A stretch of DNA of 64,000 nt from Tetrapyrgos nigripes (GCA_013368315.1 JAACJM010000075.1:1-64000); one strand, 5' to 3'; counted from the stretch's first letter, positions 24,072 to 36,090 are shown. The notes: a model not told the origin generated them from the sequence alone. Numbers and translations are program-made.

Positions 24072-25069
24072 TCATACATGACTTCCTGTACTGCAGAAAC
24101 TGTATAAATAAACTCAGAATTGTATTGAAGCTGGTATATTCAATGCAAAGAAAGTTTAAAAATCTTCAAAAAAGAGGGGTAAGCACAACCACAATTTTGA
24201 TTTGTTTCATGTTTGTTTGCTATACTCATACATATTCTTGCTATAAAAAGATCTCAAGTCTCAACAGGACACTTATTCACCCTTATGAGCATAGCTCCTT
24301 GCAAAAGTGTCAAGTGAGGACAGCAACAGCTGGCTTTGGCACATTCCAGTATGTTTTTCACACATCTTACTGCTTCGAGAGGCTTGCTCTACCCATTTTC
24401 ATTTTTCATTATTGGGCAATCAGTGGTATCAGCACTCATGTCTGAGCATGTATATATAAGATAATTGACTTTAACATTTGTAGGAGTCCCCACGGGAATA
24501 CATAAGCAAATGCCTCAAGTAAACATTGATTGACCAGCTGACAGTTTCTTATGGCAGATAGTGACCCTGTAGTAGAAATAATACCCAGTTAATGGGAATC
24601 TGGATAGGATTGATGCCACCAAATTTGCTGATTGCTATGCTTGAACAGAACTTGAGCAACAATGACTGAAGTGAGAGGACACACAAAGTAAATGGGAAAT
24701 GTGTATTGGGAACTATACATGGGTAAATAAGTAAGTATTACAAGTATTTAGGGGTAGAACATCATGTATTCGTAGAATAAAACTAGAGAAATCATAAGAA
24801 ACCATACAATTGAAAGTAAGTAAGACTACTCAGTGCTGTTCGTGGTGGGTACTAGATCAGGATATGTTTATTATGCAAAGAATGAATTAGAGCTGTGTTT
24901 TAGAAGAAGATTTAACTAGTAGTAATAAGTATTAGAGTATCTGCAGGTCCCCACAAATTTCTGATACCTGCTATGACCATGACCATGAACAGCACCAGAA
25001 GGTCCACCATGAACTGGGAGGAAGGTAGTGGGAGTCCGGATGCTGAAGTCTTCATCTTCTATTAGATTG

Positions 25070-25214
25070 GCAGCTGTGCTGCGTGCCTACAGTACAGAAA
25101 CTCTAACCCTAACATCAGGTCTGACCAGACACAGGCTGGGATTGGGCAGCTGCACTGTGTACCTACAGCGCAGAAACCTGAACCCTAACCTCTAACCTCT
25201 AACCCTAACCTAAC
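25070..25214. repeat. Telomere-like CCCTAA motifs in a short tandem duplication
   Basis: AACCCTAAC occurs at about 25105-25113, 25181-25189 and 25201-25209, mixed with CTAACCT variants. Each cluster follows a duplicated segment (GGCAGCTGTGCTGCGTGCCTAC / GGGCAGCTGCACTGTGTACC type). Confidence 0.5.
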
Positions 25215-25269
25215 ATGTCCCTGGACAGCCTTCTAAAGTGCCTTAAAAAAACCCTGGCATTAGGCCATC

Positions 25270-25731
25270 TAGTGATGTGCAGGCTTGGGCTTGTGGGCCT
25301 GAGGGCGAGGGCTTGATTTCTAAAAAGGCTCAGGCCAAGGCTTTCAGCAACACTTAGTTACCTGTTACTGACCAATAAAAATTGTCAATAAATAGCTGAA
25401 ATTTGTTTTTGCAGGCATTCTCACAAGTTCTCACACAATTTTACAGTTGCTCGATGTCTAGTCATCTTCCTGGGTCATCCCCAGCTGTTATCCATTACTT
25501 GTTGGCACCAATAATGTTGGGTTTGGGTCAGTAAATGCTTAATGTAGGTCAGTAGTTCACTTTGTCTATCATATAAACTTAACTTCAGATTAATCCAACA
25601 CTTCAATTGCGACTTTTTGAGTGATGACATCATCCTACTCTGAGCCTGAGCTGGCACAAGCCCGACCCTACTGGGGGCTTAGGGCTGGGCTTGGATTCTT
25701 GGTGAGCCCAAGCCTAGCCTGCAAATCACTA
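25270..25731. mobile_element. Relic hAT-family MITE (TAGTGATGTG ends)
   Basis: It begins TAGTGATGTGCAGGCTTGGG and ends GCCTGCAAATCACTA. It is homologous in inverted orientation to the outer element at 42309-46299 (shared AACTATTTATTGACAA-type, AGTTCACTTTGTC and CAGCTGTTATCC segments). It is CpG-poor and the flanking duplication is not clear. Confidence 0.65.
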
Positions 25732-26077
25732 ACCTGGTCATTAACACTGTAATGTCATTCATGGTCTGGGACCACACATTTAAATGTCAGGGGTCCCTGG
25801 GGTGCATTTCATTCTCTTCTCCTTCCGTCTCTCACAACTCCTTTCAGTGCACTTGATCTGACTATTGCCGACAACTCAAACTATGAGCACGTTGGTTTGG
25901 ATCAAGATGAGGAGGATTACTGAACATTCAATGTATTACAGCACTGTTTATGTTATGTGTTTACTTTAGTACCTTAGACAGCAGTCTGTTTCATATACAT
26001 GACTCTTCAGACATGTGTATCAGGATGTATCAGGAATGGCATCCCTGAAGACGGCATGCTAGCTATATGGTGAGTAG

Positions 26078-26290
26078 GGGACAACTATGAAGGGGAAAAG
26101 CGACGTGTGTAGGTCAGGTGGCGAAGCCAAACAATTACAAAGGGAAAAGCGATGCGCAGTGGGTTTAAGTTTTCGCTTAAGTGCTAATTCCGCTAATGCA
26201 CTAAACACGCTTAACACGCTTAACACATCTCCCAGGGCTTGTCCCATTCTTTATAGACAAGCTGGTGCCTCGTCCTCGATAAAAGGGTAT
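26078..26290. repeat. Older GAAAAGCGACGCG repeat, copy A
   Basis: It shares GGTGAGTAGGG, GAAAAGCGACG, AGCCAAACAATTACAAAG and TTTTCGCTTAAGTG with 32385-32534. It also carries the uninterrupted junction TCTCCCAGGGCTTGTCCCAT, which is the empty-site version of the target hit by the 4.2-kb element at 35866. Confidence 0.6.
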
Positions 26291-26294
26291 ATAT

Positions 26295-26345
26295 GAAAGG
26301 GATGTGGGCCAACGCTGTGCGTGGCAAGCACAAGGCCACCAGTTT
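26295..26345 (-). mobile_element. Family R element, end fragment
   Basis: TGAAAGGGATGTGGGCCAAC after TA matches the right end of family R. The rest may extend to the 28190 end, giving a longer 1.9-kb copy, or these may be two fragments. Confidence 0.4.
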
Positions 26346-27046
26346 CCTCTCACCTTGATTTGTATTCAGCTTGCAATTTCCATTCCTGTTTGTACATACA
26401 GAACCACCACAACCTTTTTATTTGCAAAGTATTCCAGGTCTCTGTTGTTGCCTTGAAGTCCTGCAAATATTTTTGTTGGTACACCAGTACCAATGCCATC
26501 ATATAACCCCTCATGAGCACCTTCAAACATTCTTGTGATGAAGTGATCTCATTTATGTGATATTGCTGAGATGCAGATCCTTGAGGCACATGAATCTTTG
26601 TATCACATTCATAAGGTAAGGACATTAATAGAAACTTTGGAAATCCTTGGAATGTGTACTTTCAGAACATGTCCACCCATCCCATCCCTATCTGACAGTA
26701 TTACAATACACCTGTGCCCATTACAAACAAGATGAGCCCAAGGGGATAAAGAGCTGAAATAGCGAGGACAGGAAGACAGGAGAGGGTTGATGAGCAGCAA
26801 CATGTGAATTATGAATGAAGACAGCTATGTAGAACTAGGAGTGGAGGACAACGAGCAATGGGTACAGTGAGAACTTGAGGTTAGTGTTCCTGGAGCAACC
26901 ATCAGATGAAGAACCAATGATGATGGGGTGAAGAAAATGCTGACCTACACTCTGAGAGCTCCTTTGGTGCTTCCAATGTCTCGTCTGATTGTAAACCTTC
27001 AAACACCCATTATCTCTTCCCTGAATACATGAAACACGATCACACT

Positions 27047-27604
27047 TCATAGTAAAACACCAGAGGTATGCTCCATAGCAAGCTCATCCCCAACAAACCC
27101 TTTGTCCATAGTCGAACGCATGAGCTCGAGAGCTTCAGTGCTGTGTAGCTCCATCCTCACAGAAGGGAAGTAAAACTCTTCATCACCTTGGGACCCTGTA
27201 ACAGTTTAAACAAATAGTGGTAAAGGACTATGTTGGGGTTCCTTGAGAAGCCAATTGTAGAGCATGGTGTCGGCATATGTCAAGTCAGGGGAAGATGCAG
27301 TTCAGCGCAAATTGGAGGAGAGGGACTGTCAACAGAGCTTGATTGACAACAAGAATAGGTAACTAGATAAAAGGAAGGAGACATCAGTAAGAACTGTGAA
27401 GAAAAAAGAACAAAAAAGGTACACGCACCTGCTGGATTTGCCAGTGCCATATATGAGATATCTCCTTTTCTTCATCTGTCAGATCTGACCTGCTTCCAAG
27501 CTATAAGGCCCATGAAGCCTCCATGACAAGCTCCCATTGCTCCCATTTATCAGGAGAACTGGTCAGCAGAGGTTGAGGAAGCATAAACCCTGTTTGGTTA
27601 TCAA
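27047..27604 (-). pseudogene. Decayed multi-exon gene fragment, unrecognised
   Basis: On the minus strand one exon reads GFMLPQPLLTSSPDKWEQWE...LGSRSDLTDEEKEISHIWH with an internal TAG, then a GTGCGT donor. A terminal exon after TTACAG reads GDEEFYFPSVRMELHSTEAL and ends MEHTSGVLL plus stop at 27047-27049. Codon-like composition with one in-frame stop suggests a dead gene. No domain is recognised. Confidence 0.35.
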
Positions 27605-27899
27605 ATTTTTGAGGTTTTGAGATACAGCATGAGAAAACAGACTAGAAATGAGAGACTTCATCAGCAATCATCTCAAAATGAAAATCCAAATGGAGGAACA
27701 TGAAGAAAATGGAACAGAAAGGGAGTATATAAGAAAGTTAACATACTTTATGATAATAAAACCCACCCTTCTCATCCAAATACTTGAAGAACCCATGTAC
27801 TTTGACATCCAAAAAGTCCATGTAGAAATGTCAAAGTTAGAGCGGACTTTGTTGGTAGTGGAAAGATGTAAGCTTGACTCAGGAATGGCAAGAGGGAGA

Positions 27900-28190
27900 T
27901 GGCACGGTTGGACGGGGAGACACAGAGGTGCTAAGTGAGGAAGAAACCCGATGAAAATAGCCTCACGGTCGTAAATGCTGCGATTCGCGAATAAAAAGCG
28001 AGGGCAAAGCCTAAAATCAGAAAGCGAAGGGAAGAGACGTGGTTGTTTGCCTACAGCCTTCGAACAAACAAATGACAAATGTATAAACGGGTATAATTGG
28101 AAGCAAAAACGGGAATAACCGGGGCACCAATTAGACATAGCCACACGCGGAAACCCAGTGTAAAGAACTCAGCCTCATTCTTCAGCCTCG
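27900..28190 (-). mobile_element. Family R element, partial
   Basis: CATAGCCACACGCGGAAACC and TCATTCTTCAGCCTCG then TA at 28191-28192 match the family R end. This stretch is CpG-richer than its surroundings. Confidence 0.45.
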
Positions 28191-30352
28191 TAATACATAT
28201 TTGCTTATTATGAGGATTCACTCAGTATTGCACACCTCGTTCTCAAGAAAGTGTATAATAAATATACATGGTTATTATATGAGGACTCACTCAGTGCTGC
28301 ATGCCTCAAAAAAGGGTATGGCCATAATGTTGCAGCCCCATGAGTAGGGAACAGTATGGGTATCCTGCAGGTAAAATTTTCTGATCTGTCCTGTACCCGT
28401 GATGACAGGTCAAGGGTTTTGATGGGGGGAGCGGGTCATAGGCAGAACATGCAGGATTCATACACAGAGAAGCATTCAGAGAGAAAAAAAGAGCTGTATC
28501 AGGAGAATTTCATGTCAGTCCGCCAATTGGTGACTTCATATTTAAACTAAATATGATTGTAGGCCATATACACCATGGTCTGGCATGTATATTACCCTGT
28601 CAAAGGGTCATGGGTTGGTGGCAGGTTCAGAGATGCTGACCTGTACCTCCTAACCCACTGAAAACCTGCATACCTGTGCTTTTCTTTACCCATGAGTCTT
28701 CTCATTCTAACCAATTCAGGTTGTAATCTGCCCAGACCTTTGGCCCTTGCTCTTATTCATTAAGCTCTGGACTCCCCTCACTCAGTACTGTGCACCTTGA
28801 AAAAGGGTATATACATAGTTATTGTGAGGATTAGTTTTTAAGATCTTGGTTCAAGCCTACATTGGTTTAGTTTCAGTGCTCTCACATGAAGTACATATAC
28901 TCTGTACTGACCTTCATAGTATACTACCCCTGCAACTCCAGGTGAGTATTTCACATTTTTTATTGCATATACATTACATACTTACCCTTGAGGATGTGCA
29001 CAGATACTATCAGCCACACCCATGGGCTGCATCTACCCACATCCTCCCACTCACACCTTCAAATCAAGTTACCACACCAAAAATATGTACAGAACCAATG
29101 CCAAAGTAAAGGCCAAGGACAGTACTTGGGTGGTGGTGCAGGGAAAACTACATGGTAATTTGTGATTGAATTTGGACTTTCCATAAGCTCCTGGAATTGA
29201 TTGTGTACCTGTGGGGCAGGTGGCGGTTTTAGGCAGCTGAGATCTGGCTGAGATGATAACCTGTAACTGTACCCACCAACCCAATCCCCATGACCCTGTG
29301 CAATACCCATGAGATAGGATACTGTACATATGAAATGGAAAGCCCAGGACCCCCATCAGTTAGATTTTTAATAGTCAGAACCATTGCCCATTATACATTG
29401 AGGAATACTTACAGCAGTGAAGTGACTTCAATTTCTCCCCTTATTCACATCAATTCAAAGTGTGCAGCATCACTTGCCATAAGTAAGTCATTATGCTGTA
29501 ACCCATTCCAGTGGTTGCTCTCCGCATAACCTGCTGAATGAATATTTATTTAATATAGTCTAATTGCGAGTACTTCTCAGAGTCTCGCATTCCTCATTTT
29601 CATTGTTCCATCTTCTACTCAGGTAGCTCCTTCATATCCCAGCAATACTCATCTCATCTACATTTCGTAGCTCCTCTTGGTTTGCACATCGAAACGGTTT
29701 CGCCGTCAAGATCAAACCTTCCTTACCAACGGTTTGTGATCTAGTCAAACGCTAGTGAAACTGTTGATCTCCTTCCTTCCACACATCCGTCCATACATGT
29801 TCGAGAGTATTTCATATACGTCCCGTATTTATATCTCACTGTTTTTCTATTTTTTCCTTAGTTTTTCATTCTCTCGCTCACTTCCCGCTCACTCGAGAAT
29901 TCTTTCGTTCACCCATCCAATCCCTCCCTCTATATTATCCTCTTCTCACCCGAGTACTGGCAAACTTTTCCTGACAGGAGGTTTTTTCCCATAGTGGTTT
30001 TCCCCTGCAGGTTTTTACTGTTACCTTTACTTCGGCCGTTTCTTAGTACTTAGCTACAAAATGTACCGAGTCGCTGTTTCAGGGCTCAGCGCTTATCCTC
30101 ATCCTAATGTCACTTCTTTTTTCGGGCGGCTCCAATTTGGGGTCGCCGCGTTTTGCCTATTCATCTTTTCTCCTTCATGCCCGTCGACTCGCGTACGAAG
30201 ACGGAGCAATTAGACTCCGTTTCTGCGTGTGGCGGTGCATATTCATCCCGTCTCCTCCCGTGCTGTTGTTTCCGGTTTCCTCCGAGTCCTTGCCCATATC
30301 CGCAGCTCCTGCATTTCTTAACATGACCAAACAATGATGTTGTCTCAATATC
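28191..30352. other. Repeat-derived and unclassified DNA, no gene seen
   Basis: 28200-29500 is CpG-poor. The phrases CACTCAGTRYTGCRYRCCT and AAAAAGGGTATAT repeat at about 28215, 28285 and 28775. From 29500 CpG is normal again; 29560-30340 is open in places but shows no recognisable protein. Confidence 0.35.
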
Positions 30353-30957
30353 TGGGTAGGCGCAGCCGCAGTTTTTCTTGTGTCAGCTGACTAAGCAAAC
30401 TTTTGGCGTGAGGCAGCGGCGAATTGATGTCCCATTGCTTTCTACATACATACTGTGATACTTTCTGGTCCTGGATTATAGGCTGTTAATTTAGATTAGG
30501 CGCAACCAATTTGGACGCCCTCCAAACCAATTCCTGTCGTAATAATCAGCTTCACCGCAACTTCACTGTCAAAATATTCCATTATGTAATCAAATCCGCC
30601 CACTCTTTCCTCGAGTTTGGGGTCACTGTAAATCTCCACAACAAACCCAGCTAAGTGCCTCAGACTTCTTCAGTGTTGACATAGATTTTCAATCTATTTG
30701 TAGTTATCAATTGTTTTTGGAGTTTTATGGGTCCCAACATGTTTATGCAGTCCATGTCTAACATATATTGCGCAGGTAGAAAAAAATCGAATTGATAACT
30801 ACAAATCAAATACAAATCCATGAAACTTTCTCATATATCATTAGAGGATCTGAGTCCTGGTTGAAGAGGAAAGTGCATTCGCCATTTTCGACCTTGCCTG
30901 CTTTCACAGCCACCCGATGCGCGGAGTTTGAATTTAGCAGGAGGTTGCGCCTACCCA
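30353..30957. mobile_element. 605-bp element, TGGGTAGGCGCA ends, TSD CAATATC
   Basis: The left end TGGGTAGGCGCAGCC and right end GGTTGCGCCTACCCA form ~15-bp terminal inverted repeats. CAATATC is repeated at 30346-30352 and 30958-30964 (7 bp, possibly 8 with ambiguity at one base). A third copy of the motif, TTAGGCGCAACC, lies inside at ~30496. It is non-coding. Confidence 0.6.
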
Positions 30958-31195
30958 CAATATCTTTGCGACTGGTAACGAAAGTTTCCAATCTTAATCT
31001 TTCATTTTGTTGTCTTTTTTCTTCATCTTGTTGTTTTTTTTATTGCTTTCCTTTCTCTTTTGCTCTCTTTCATTTTCGTTATCTTTCTCTCTCTCTCATC
31101 TTCTTCTTCATTGCTTGCTTTATTTTCTTTTTTCCTCTCTCTCGATCTCTCGTCTTCTTCTTTGTCACTTGCTTTCTTTTCTTTTTTCCTCTCTT
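30958..31195. other. Pyrimidine-rich tract
   Basis: 31010-31195 is almost pure CT on the plus strand. Long open frames here are composition artefacts. A CTCTT target sequence for an LTR lies at its right end. Confidence 0.5.
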
Positions 31196-32125
31196 TGTCA
31201 AGGTTGTCGGTACACTCAATAACCACCCAAGTCACACAGTACAAGAAGACCAGTTACAAAAGCGTAGATTGATCCAGAGAGGAAGAAAGATAAAGAGGTA
31301 GAGAGAAAGTAAGCTGACTAGGCTCTACACTGGGTAGTACAAGTACGGAGCGGAGACGAAGTGAATGAACTAAAGGATAGGTTACAACGATCACAGGTAT
31401 ATAAGTAAAATATGAACAGATGGGAAAGAGTAAGTAATAATAGACAGTATCACGTGGAAATGTCAAGGGCGAGAGAATAATAAGTCAAATATGGATAGAT
31501 GAAAGTACTGGACCATGCGGAGTGTGTCATGAATCGCCTCCCGTCTCCTTCACTTTCTCTCTATTCTCTTCTTCTATCTATTCACTTCTGTTCATCATTC
31601 TATCACTTTCCATAAACCCATAAATACTGATTACTTCCCATCATCGTCTCTTGGATCTATGACTCACTTCTCCGTTTCCTTTATCTCCATGGACATTCTC
31701 ACATATTCACTTCTTCTCTATATATATCGTAGATCTCGTAGCTAGGTTCCTTAGTCTGTTCACTTCGTCTCCACTCTGCTCCTAGTACAGTGCAGTGTCG
31801 AGCATAGTCAGCTACTCGATCTCTCCTCTCTCCTCTATCATTCTCTCCCTATATCGTCTCATTGTAACTCGTCAAATCTATCTTGTTTATTGTGTGACTT
31901 GGGTGGTTTTGCTAAGTGACAACGTTCTTGACAGAGTAATTGACAGTGAGAATGTCCATGGAGATAGGAATCGGAGGAGATAGGAATGTGAGTCATAGAT
32001 CTAGAGAGATGGTAACTATAGACGATGATGAGAAATGGTTGATGTTTATGGGGTTAGAGTGGGAAGTAAATAGTAACGGGAAAAGAATAGAAAGGAAATG
32101 AATAGGCGGGGAGCGATTCATGACA
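31196..32125 (-). mobile_element. Solo LTR, 5-bp TSD CTCTT, interrupted by a second LTR
   Basis: On the minus strand it runs TGTCATGAATCGCTCCCC ... GTACCGACAACCTTGACA. A perfect CTCTT flanks it (31191-31195 and 32126-32130). The plus-strand LTR at 31525-31933 is inserted in it; without that it is ~516 bp. No internal retroelement coding region is present. Confidence 0.75.
31525..31933 (+). mobile_element. Solo LTR nested in an opposite-strand LTR
   Basis: It begins TGTCATGAATCGCCTCCC and ends GACAACGTTCTTGACA. The flanks GAGTG (31520-31524) and GAGTA (31934-31938) are a 4-of-5 target duplication. It is in the same family as 23630-24071 and the surrounding minus-strand LTR. Confidence 0.7.
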
Positions 32126-32232
32126 CTCTTTTCCTCAACAGTTCACATGTTTGCTTATTGTCCAGTTTTGGGCCTCTGCACCTCATCTGGCTTCTTCCCA
32201 CTCCAGTAAAGAGAAAACCTGTGGCCTCATAC

Positions 32233-32266
32233 TTGCCTCGCGCAGCGTTGGCCCACATCCCTTTCA
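32233..32266 (+). mobile_element. Family R element, right-end fragment
   Basis: TGCCTCGCGCAGCGTTGGCCCACATCC then CTTTCA and TA matches the right end of family R. Confidence 0.45.
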
Positions 32267-32384
32267 TAAGTATATAATGAGTAGTGATATATCATTGATT
32301 TAATAAGTAGGCGAGTCAGTAATGTTAGTAAATATGCAGTGAACATCTTAAAGAAAGGGCCAAGCAAGTTACAGACAGAAGAAA

Positions 32385-32534
32385 TGGTGAGTAGGGCAAC
32401 TACGAAAGGAAAAAGCGACGCGCGTAGGTCAGGTGGCAAAGCCAAACAATTACAAAGGGAAAAGCGACGCGCGTCGGTCAGGCGGTCAGGTGGTAAAGCC
32501 AAACAATCAGCAGAGTTTAAATTTTCGCTTAAGT
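32385..32534. repeat. GAAAAGCGACGCG repeat, copy B
   Basis: It contains two internal tandem copies of AAAGCGACGCGCGT(A/C)GGTCAGG. It matches 26078-26190. It is broken at AGT by the MITE at 32535. Confidence 0.65.
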
Positions 32535-32743
32535 CACCGCGAACGGCGATGCATATTTGGAGCATGGAAAAATCTAAACTTAAATGACGGATTTTTGCTC
32601 GGCCCCGGGAATACTCCATATGGAATATTGGCCTCAAATTGGTCCCATATGGAGTAGGCCCGGCGAGCAAAAGCTGCTTTGAAAAATCAGTAATTTAAGT
32701 TTGTGTTTTTTAATGGCCCAAATATGCATCGCCGTCCGCGGTG
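32535..32743. mobile_element. 209-bp MITE, CACCGCG family, 3-bp TSD AGT
   Basis: The left end CACCGCGAACGGCGATGCAT is mirrored by ATGCATCGCCGTCCGCGGTG. AGT is repeated at 32532-32534 and 32744-32746. The core, TTAAATGACGGATTTTTGCT with CCATATGG palindromes, is shared with 573-770 and with the centre of 57200-57863 although the terminal repeats differ. Confidence 0.85.
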
Positions 32744-33263
32744 AGTGTTAATTCGCACACCAAAAAGACCAAAATATCCGCTCGATGGATAGGTGACCGG
32801 ATATGTGTACGAAAATGAGAAATATCTGGAAGCTAGATAGAAGTCCAAATAGATTATTTGTCAGTAAGCTAGATATATGAACAAAAAGTCGATATATTCG
32901 GACGCCGTTCCATGCATTTGATGGGTGAGCAGACACATTGCCTATCAAATCTATTGAAAGAAGTCCAAAAATATGCTGGTCCAAATGTCGAAAAAATCAA
33001 TCCGGAAATTGCACTTTTCCACCTGAATTTCTGGTGTTTTTTTCTGGAAGTTCTGGTAGGTTGTCTGGAAATACTCATGATATTCGATTCGGATACACTT
33101 GCCACTGGATTTGATCTGGATTGTCTAAACACTAAGAGAATGGTGCCAAGAAAAAGACCAACCACAGAAAGCCTACGCATCACGCGTTGACCAATTGGTC
33201 CCTCCTACATCTCAAGGTATGCTCCATCCATCTCAGATTGCGTCATAGAGCACTCTAGGATTA

Positions 33264-33330
33264 CGAGACTGAAGAATGATGACGAGTTCTTTACACTGTC
33301 TTTTGCAGTGTGGCTGTGAACTTTAGGTCC
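33264..33330 (+). mobile_element. Family R element, left-end fragment
   Basis: After TA the sequence reads CGAGACTGAAGAATGATGAC then GAGTTCTTTACACTG, matching the family R start. It lies inside the 3.1-kb element. Confidence 0.45.
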
Positions 33331-34089
33331 CGACTATTCCTGACCAGTTTTTCCCGTGCTTTAATTTACCTTTCCGAGTTGTCCCTTCTGTCCGATTACT
33401 CCTGTCCGCACTGCATTCCGCATCACTGTCGCCTTCAATGCTTTTGTCTTTCCTGCATCCATCTCCCCAGTCACCTACAGACAGATGCTATGATATGATG
33501 ATGTATTCATTCATAAGAAGGCTAAGCACCAAGTTCGATTGCATAGGTCCATGGCACACTTGAACGAAGGACTGAATGTAACGATCTGTGATGGTATTCA
33601 CACTGTACCGAATATTGTGGCCTTTTGGTCTAGTTCAAGTTGGAGGTTGGGTCTCATCACAGGCTGACCAAGCCTTTACACCAAAGTGACATACTTTGCT
33701 GCATTTAAATGCCATATTTAATTGGAAACTTGTGAACCACGAAATCCGAAGGGATATCAAGTATTTTTGCAGCCAAAATCCATACAGGGAGGTAGAGAGT
33801 AGTTAATAAAAACCAACAGATTAATAAAACAGAGTGAGGACCAGAGATGCCATTGCCAATGAGATAAAAGGAAGGATATCAATATGTGCATGGAGAGTGG
33901 AGAAGGATGCTAATAGTATGATAATGCATTTGTTAAGTCGTCAAGGAAAGGCAACTAGCTGTTAAAGGTTAAACATCCAATGCCAGCTGTGAGCTTGAAG
34001 ACAGACAAAGATAGGAGAGGTGAACCAAGACTGCACACCAGTGCAGTACAAGCCGCAGTGTACGAAATATGTTAAACCTCTGTTCCCCG

Positions 34090-34507
34090 TAGATACAGCA
34101 TTTTACAGAGTAGAAGGTATCTGCCCAGTCCATCTACTGTTCATCTTTATGATACATTGATCTGTTGCTCATCACAATACTGATACTTACAACTTCCAAG
34201 ATGCTTAGCTAAAGCATTTTACAGAGTATAAGGTATCTGCCCAGTCCATCTATTGTTCATCTTTATGATACATTGATCTGTTGCTCGTCCCAATACTGAT
34301 ACTTACAACTTCCAAGATACTTAGCTATGACATTTTACAGAGTATAAGGTATCTGCTTAGTTCATCTATTGTTTATTTTATGATACATTGATCTGTTGCT
34401 CGTCCCAATACTGATACTTGAAACTTCCAAGATACTTAGCTACAGCATTTTAAAGAGTATAAGGTATCCGCCCAGTCCATCTATTGTTCATCTTTATGAT
34501 ACATTGC
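34090..34507. repeat. Tandem repeat, ~116-bp unit, about 3.6 copies
   Basis: Units starting at CATTTTACAGAGTA occur at 34099, 34215, 34331 and 34446 (CATTTTAAAGAGTA). Each carries GGTATCTGCCCAGTCCATCT and GATACATTGATCTGTTGCTC. Spacing is 116, 116 and 115. Confidence 0.85.
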
Positions 34508-35969
34508 CTCGTTATTGCCACGTGAGGCGGTGGCTCACAAAACCTTCATGTTACTGGGAACGAGTAGACAGCGCGTCCATTCATTCTCAGCGCTCACATC
34601 ACTACATTGTAGATGTGCACAAGATGTCCATTTAAGCTCAATTTTTATAATCATCCCAATGTTATCTTTGCTTGTTCGGGAAAAATTGGGTCTGGTATCG
34701 ACCGTAAACCCGTCACACGGTCGTACTTTACAGTAATCATACTGTCCCAGATTAGATTGAGCCGAAATTCGGAAATAATCCCAAACTAATCGTCTACAAC
34801 CCATTTATATATCAGAGAACGGAATCGGTAGGACATCAGCATTTGATGGCCACAGCTTGTAAGCACCGATTCTATTTCTGCATGAGGAGGAGTAGGAAGA
34901 GTGTGTTACCAGGGCTAGGACCAGGAACTGATATGCCGGAGGTCCAGGAAAAGATGGATTTACGATGGACAATGAACCAGATAGTGTAAAAGACACTCTA
35001 GAGGGTTCTATTGCAATCGGCCTTGTTCAGTGACTCATCGCCTTTTTTTTCCTGCAGATGATGCATATGGCGAGGGTACAAGCAAGGTACAAGGGAATTC
35101 GAATGCAAGGATGATCTGTGGGTGTAACGAGACCGGTTTATCATGACGTGGAGACACGAAGTTTGTCGATTGCCAACACTGTGAGTCATGGGATCATCTC
35201 TGTCCAACTATCTGCATTTCTTTGAGCCCATTGCCACCTTGAATAGATACCTTCAGGCGCCATAATTTTACTTCACAATTACTTAGCTCTGTGTCCCCCG
35301 AATCAGCTGTGAGAATATCAAAACATCACAAAGATGGACAGATGGAAGCAAAGCAAGGTGGTATTTTTGTTGGATGCATGATGTATTGGGATTATAATAC
35401 TTGTCTAACCTGTGCGTCCTTGTCATCAAGGGTTCAGAGGTTACAGATGCTCTGTTATCCAAGATGAACAATCAATGGAGCAAGAAGCCACGGATAGTCA
35501 TATGTAACTGGAACAAACATCCTTTTCATCAGAAGAGGCACTGCCTTGCATCTATTCTTATTTTGCATTTTTTGTGGCCACAAGGGGTCTTGCCCTTTGC
35601 GCTTATGGTAAGTGACACCTCGAATGCTTGAACAATTTCACGGATGATCGTTGTTCTTGTGAGGTACCCATCAAATGCACGGAAAGACATCCGAATATAT
35701 TGACTTTTTGTTCATATATCCAGCTTACTGACAGATAATCTATTTGGACTTCTATCTAGCTTCAAGATATATCTCATCTTTGTACACATATCTGGTCACC
35801 TATCCGTCAAGCGGATATTTTGGTCTTTTTGGCGTGTCGGCTATTTCGCTTGACGCATTTCCCAGGGGCCACCAGTTTTTCAAGCTCACACTCAAGCTCA
35901 CATTCAAGCCTTTGTGCTGGCTGTGGGCAGGCTTTTGGGTGCATTTTGGTGGGGCATATGGTTTTTCAA

Positions 35970-36090
35970 GCAACAGGTCAAGCAACTGTTGCTTGACTGT
36001 TGCTTGACGTTGCTTGACTGTTGCTTGAATGTTGCTTGATGTTGCTTGACTGTTGCTTGACCATTGCTTGACTGTTGCTTGACCCTGCTG
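35970..36090. repeat. TTGCTTGA array 1
   Basis: Repeats of (TG)TTGCTTGAC(TG) at ~9-20-bp spacing sit near the left end of the 4.2-kb element. Confidence 0.7.

Larger units (their letters stand above)
32756..35836. mobile_element. 3.1-kb CAC...GTG transposon with ~170-bp terminal inverted repeats, TSD TCG
   Basis: Left 32756-32928 (CACACCAAAAAGACCAAAAT...) is the near-identical reverse complement of 35664-35836 (...ATTTTGGTCTTTTTGGCGTG). TCG is repeated at 32753-32755 and 35837-35839. The inside has no intact transposase, only short open frames, plus a 116-bp tandem repeat array. The tips resemble the 131/133-bp MITEs at 41851 and 20669. It is probably a decayed or non-autonomous member that could have parented them. 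Confidence 0.75.

Noticed and set aside
25262..25739. 8-bp target duplication for the hAT MITE relic (AGGCCATC / ACCTGGTC)
   Set aside because: Only three of eight bases agree, so the duplication cannot be claimed.
28830..28870. tRNA-like B-box GGTTCAAGCCT
   Set aside because: No A-box, no cloverleaf pairing and no CCA-adjacent acceptor stem could be formed.
30792..31301. 169-codon plus-strand open frame
   Set aside because: It is mostly Phe/Ser/Leu from a CT tract and crosses a transposon edge and an LTR edge.
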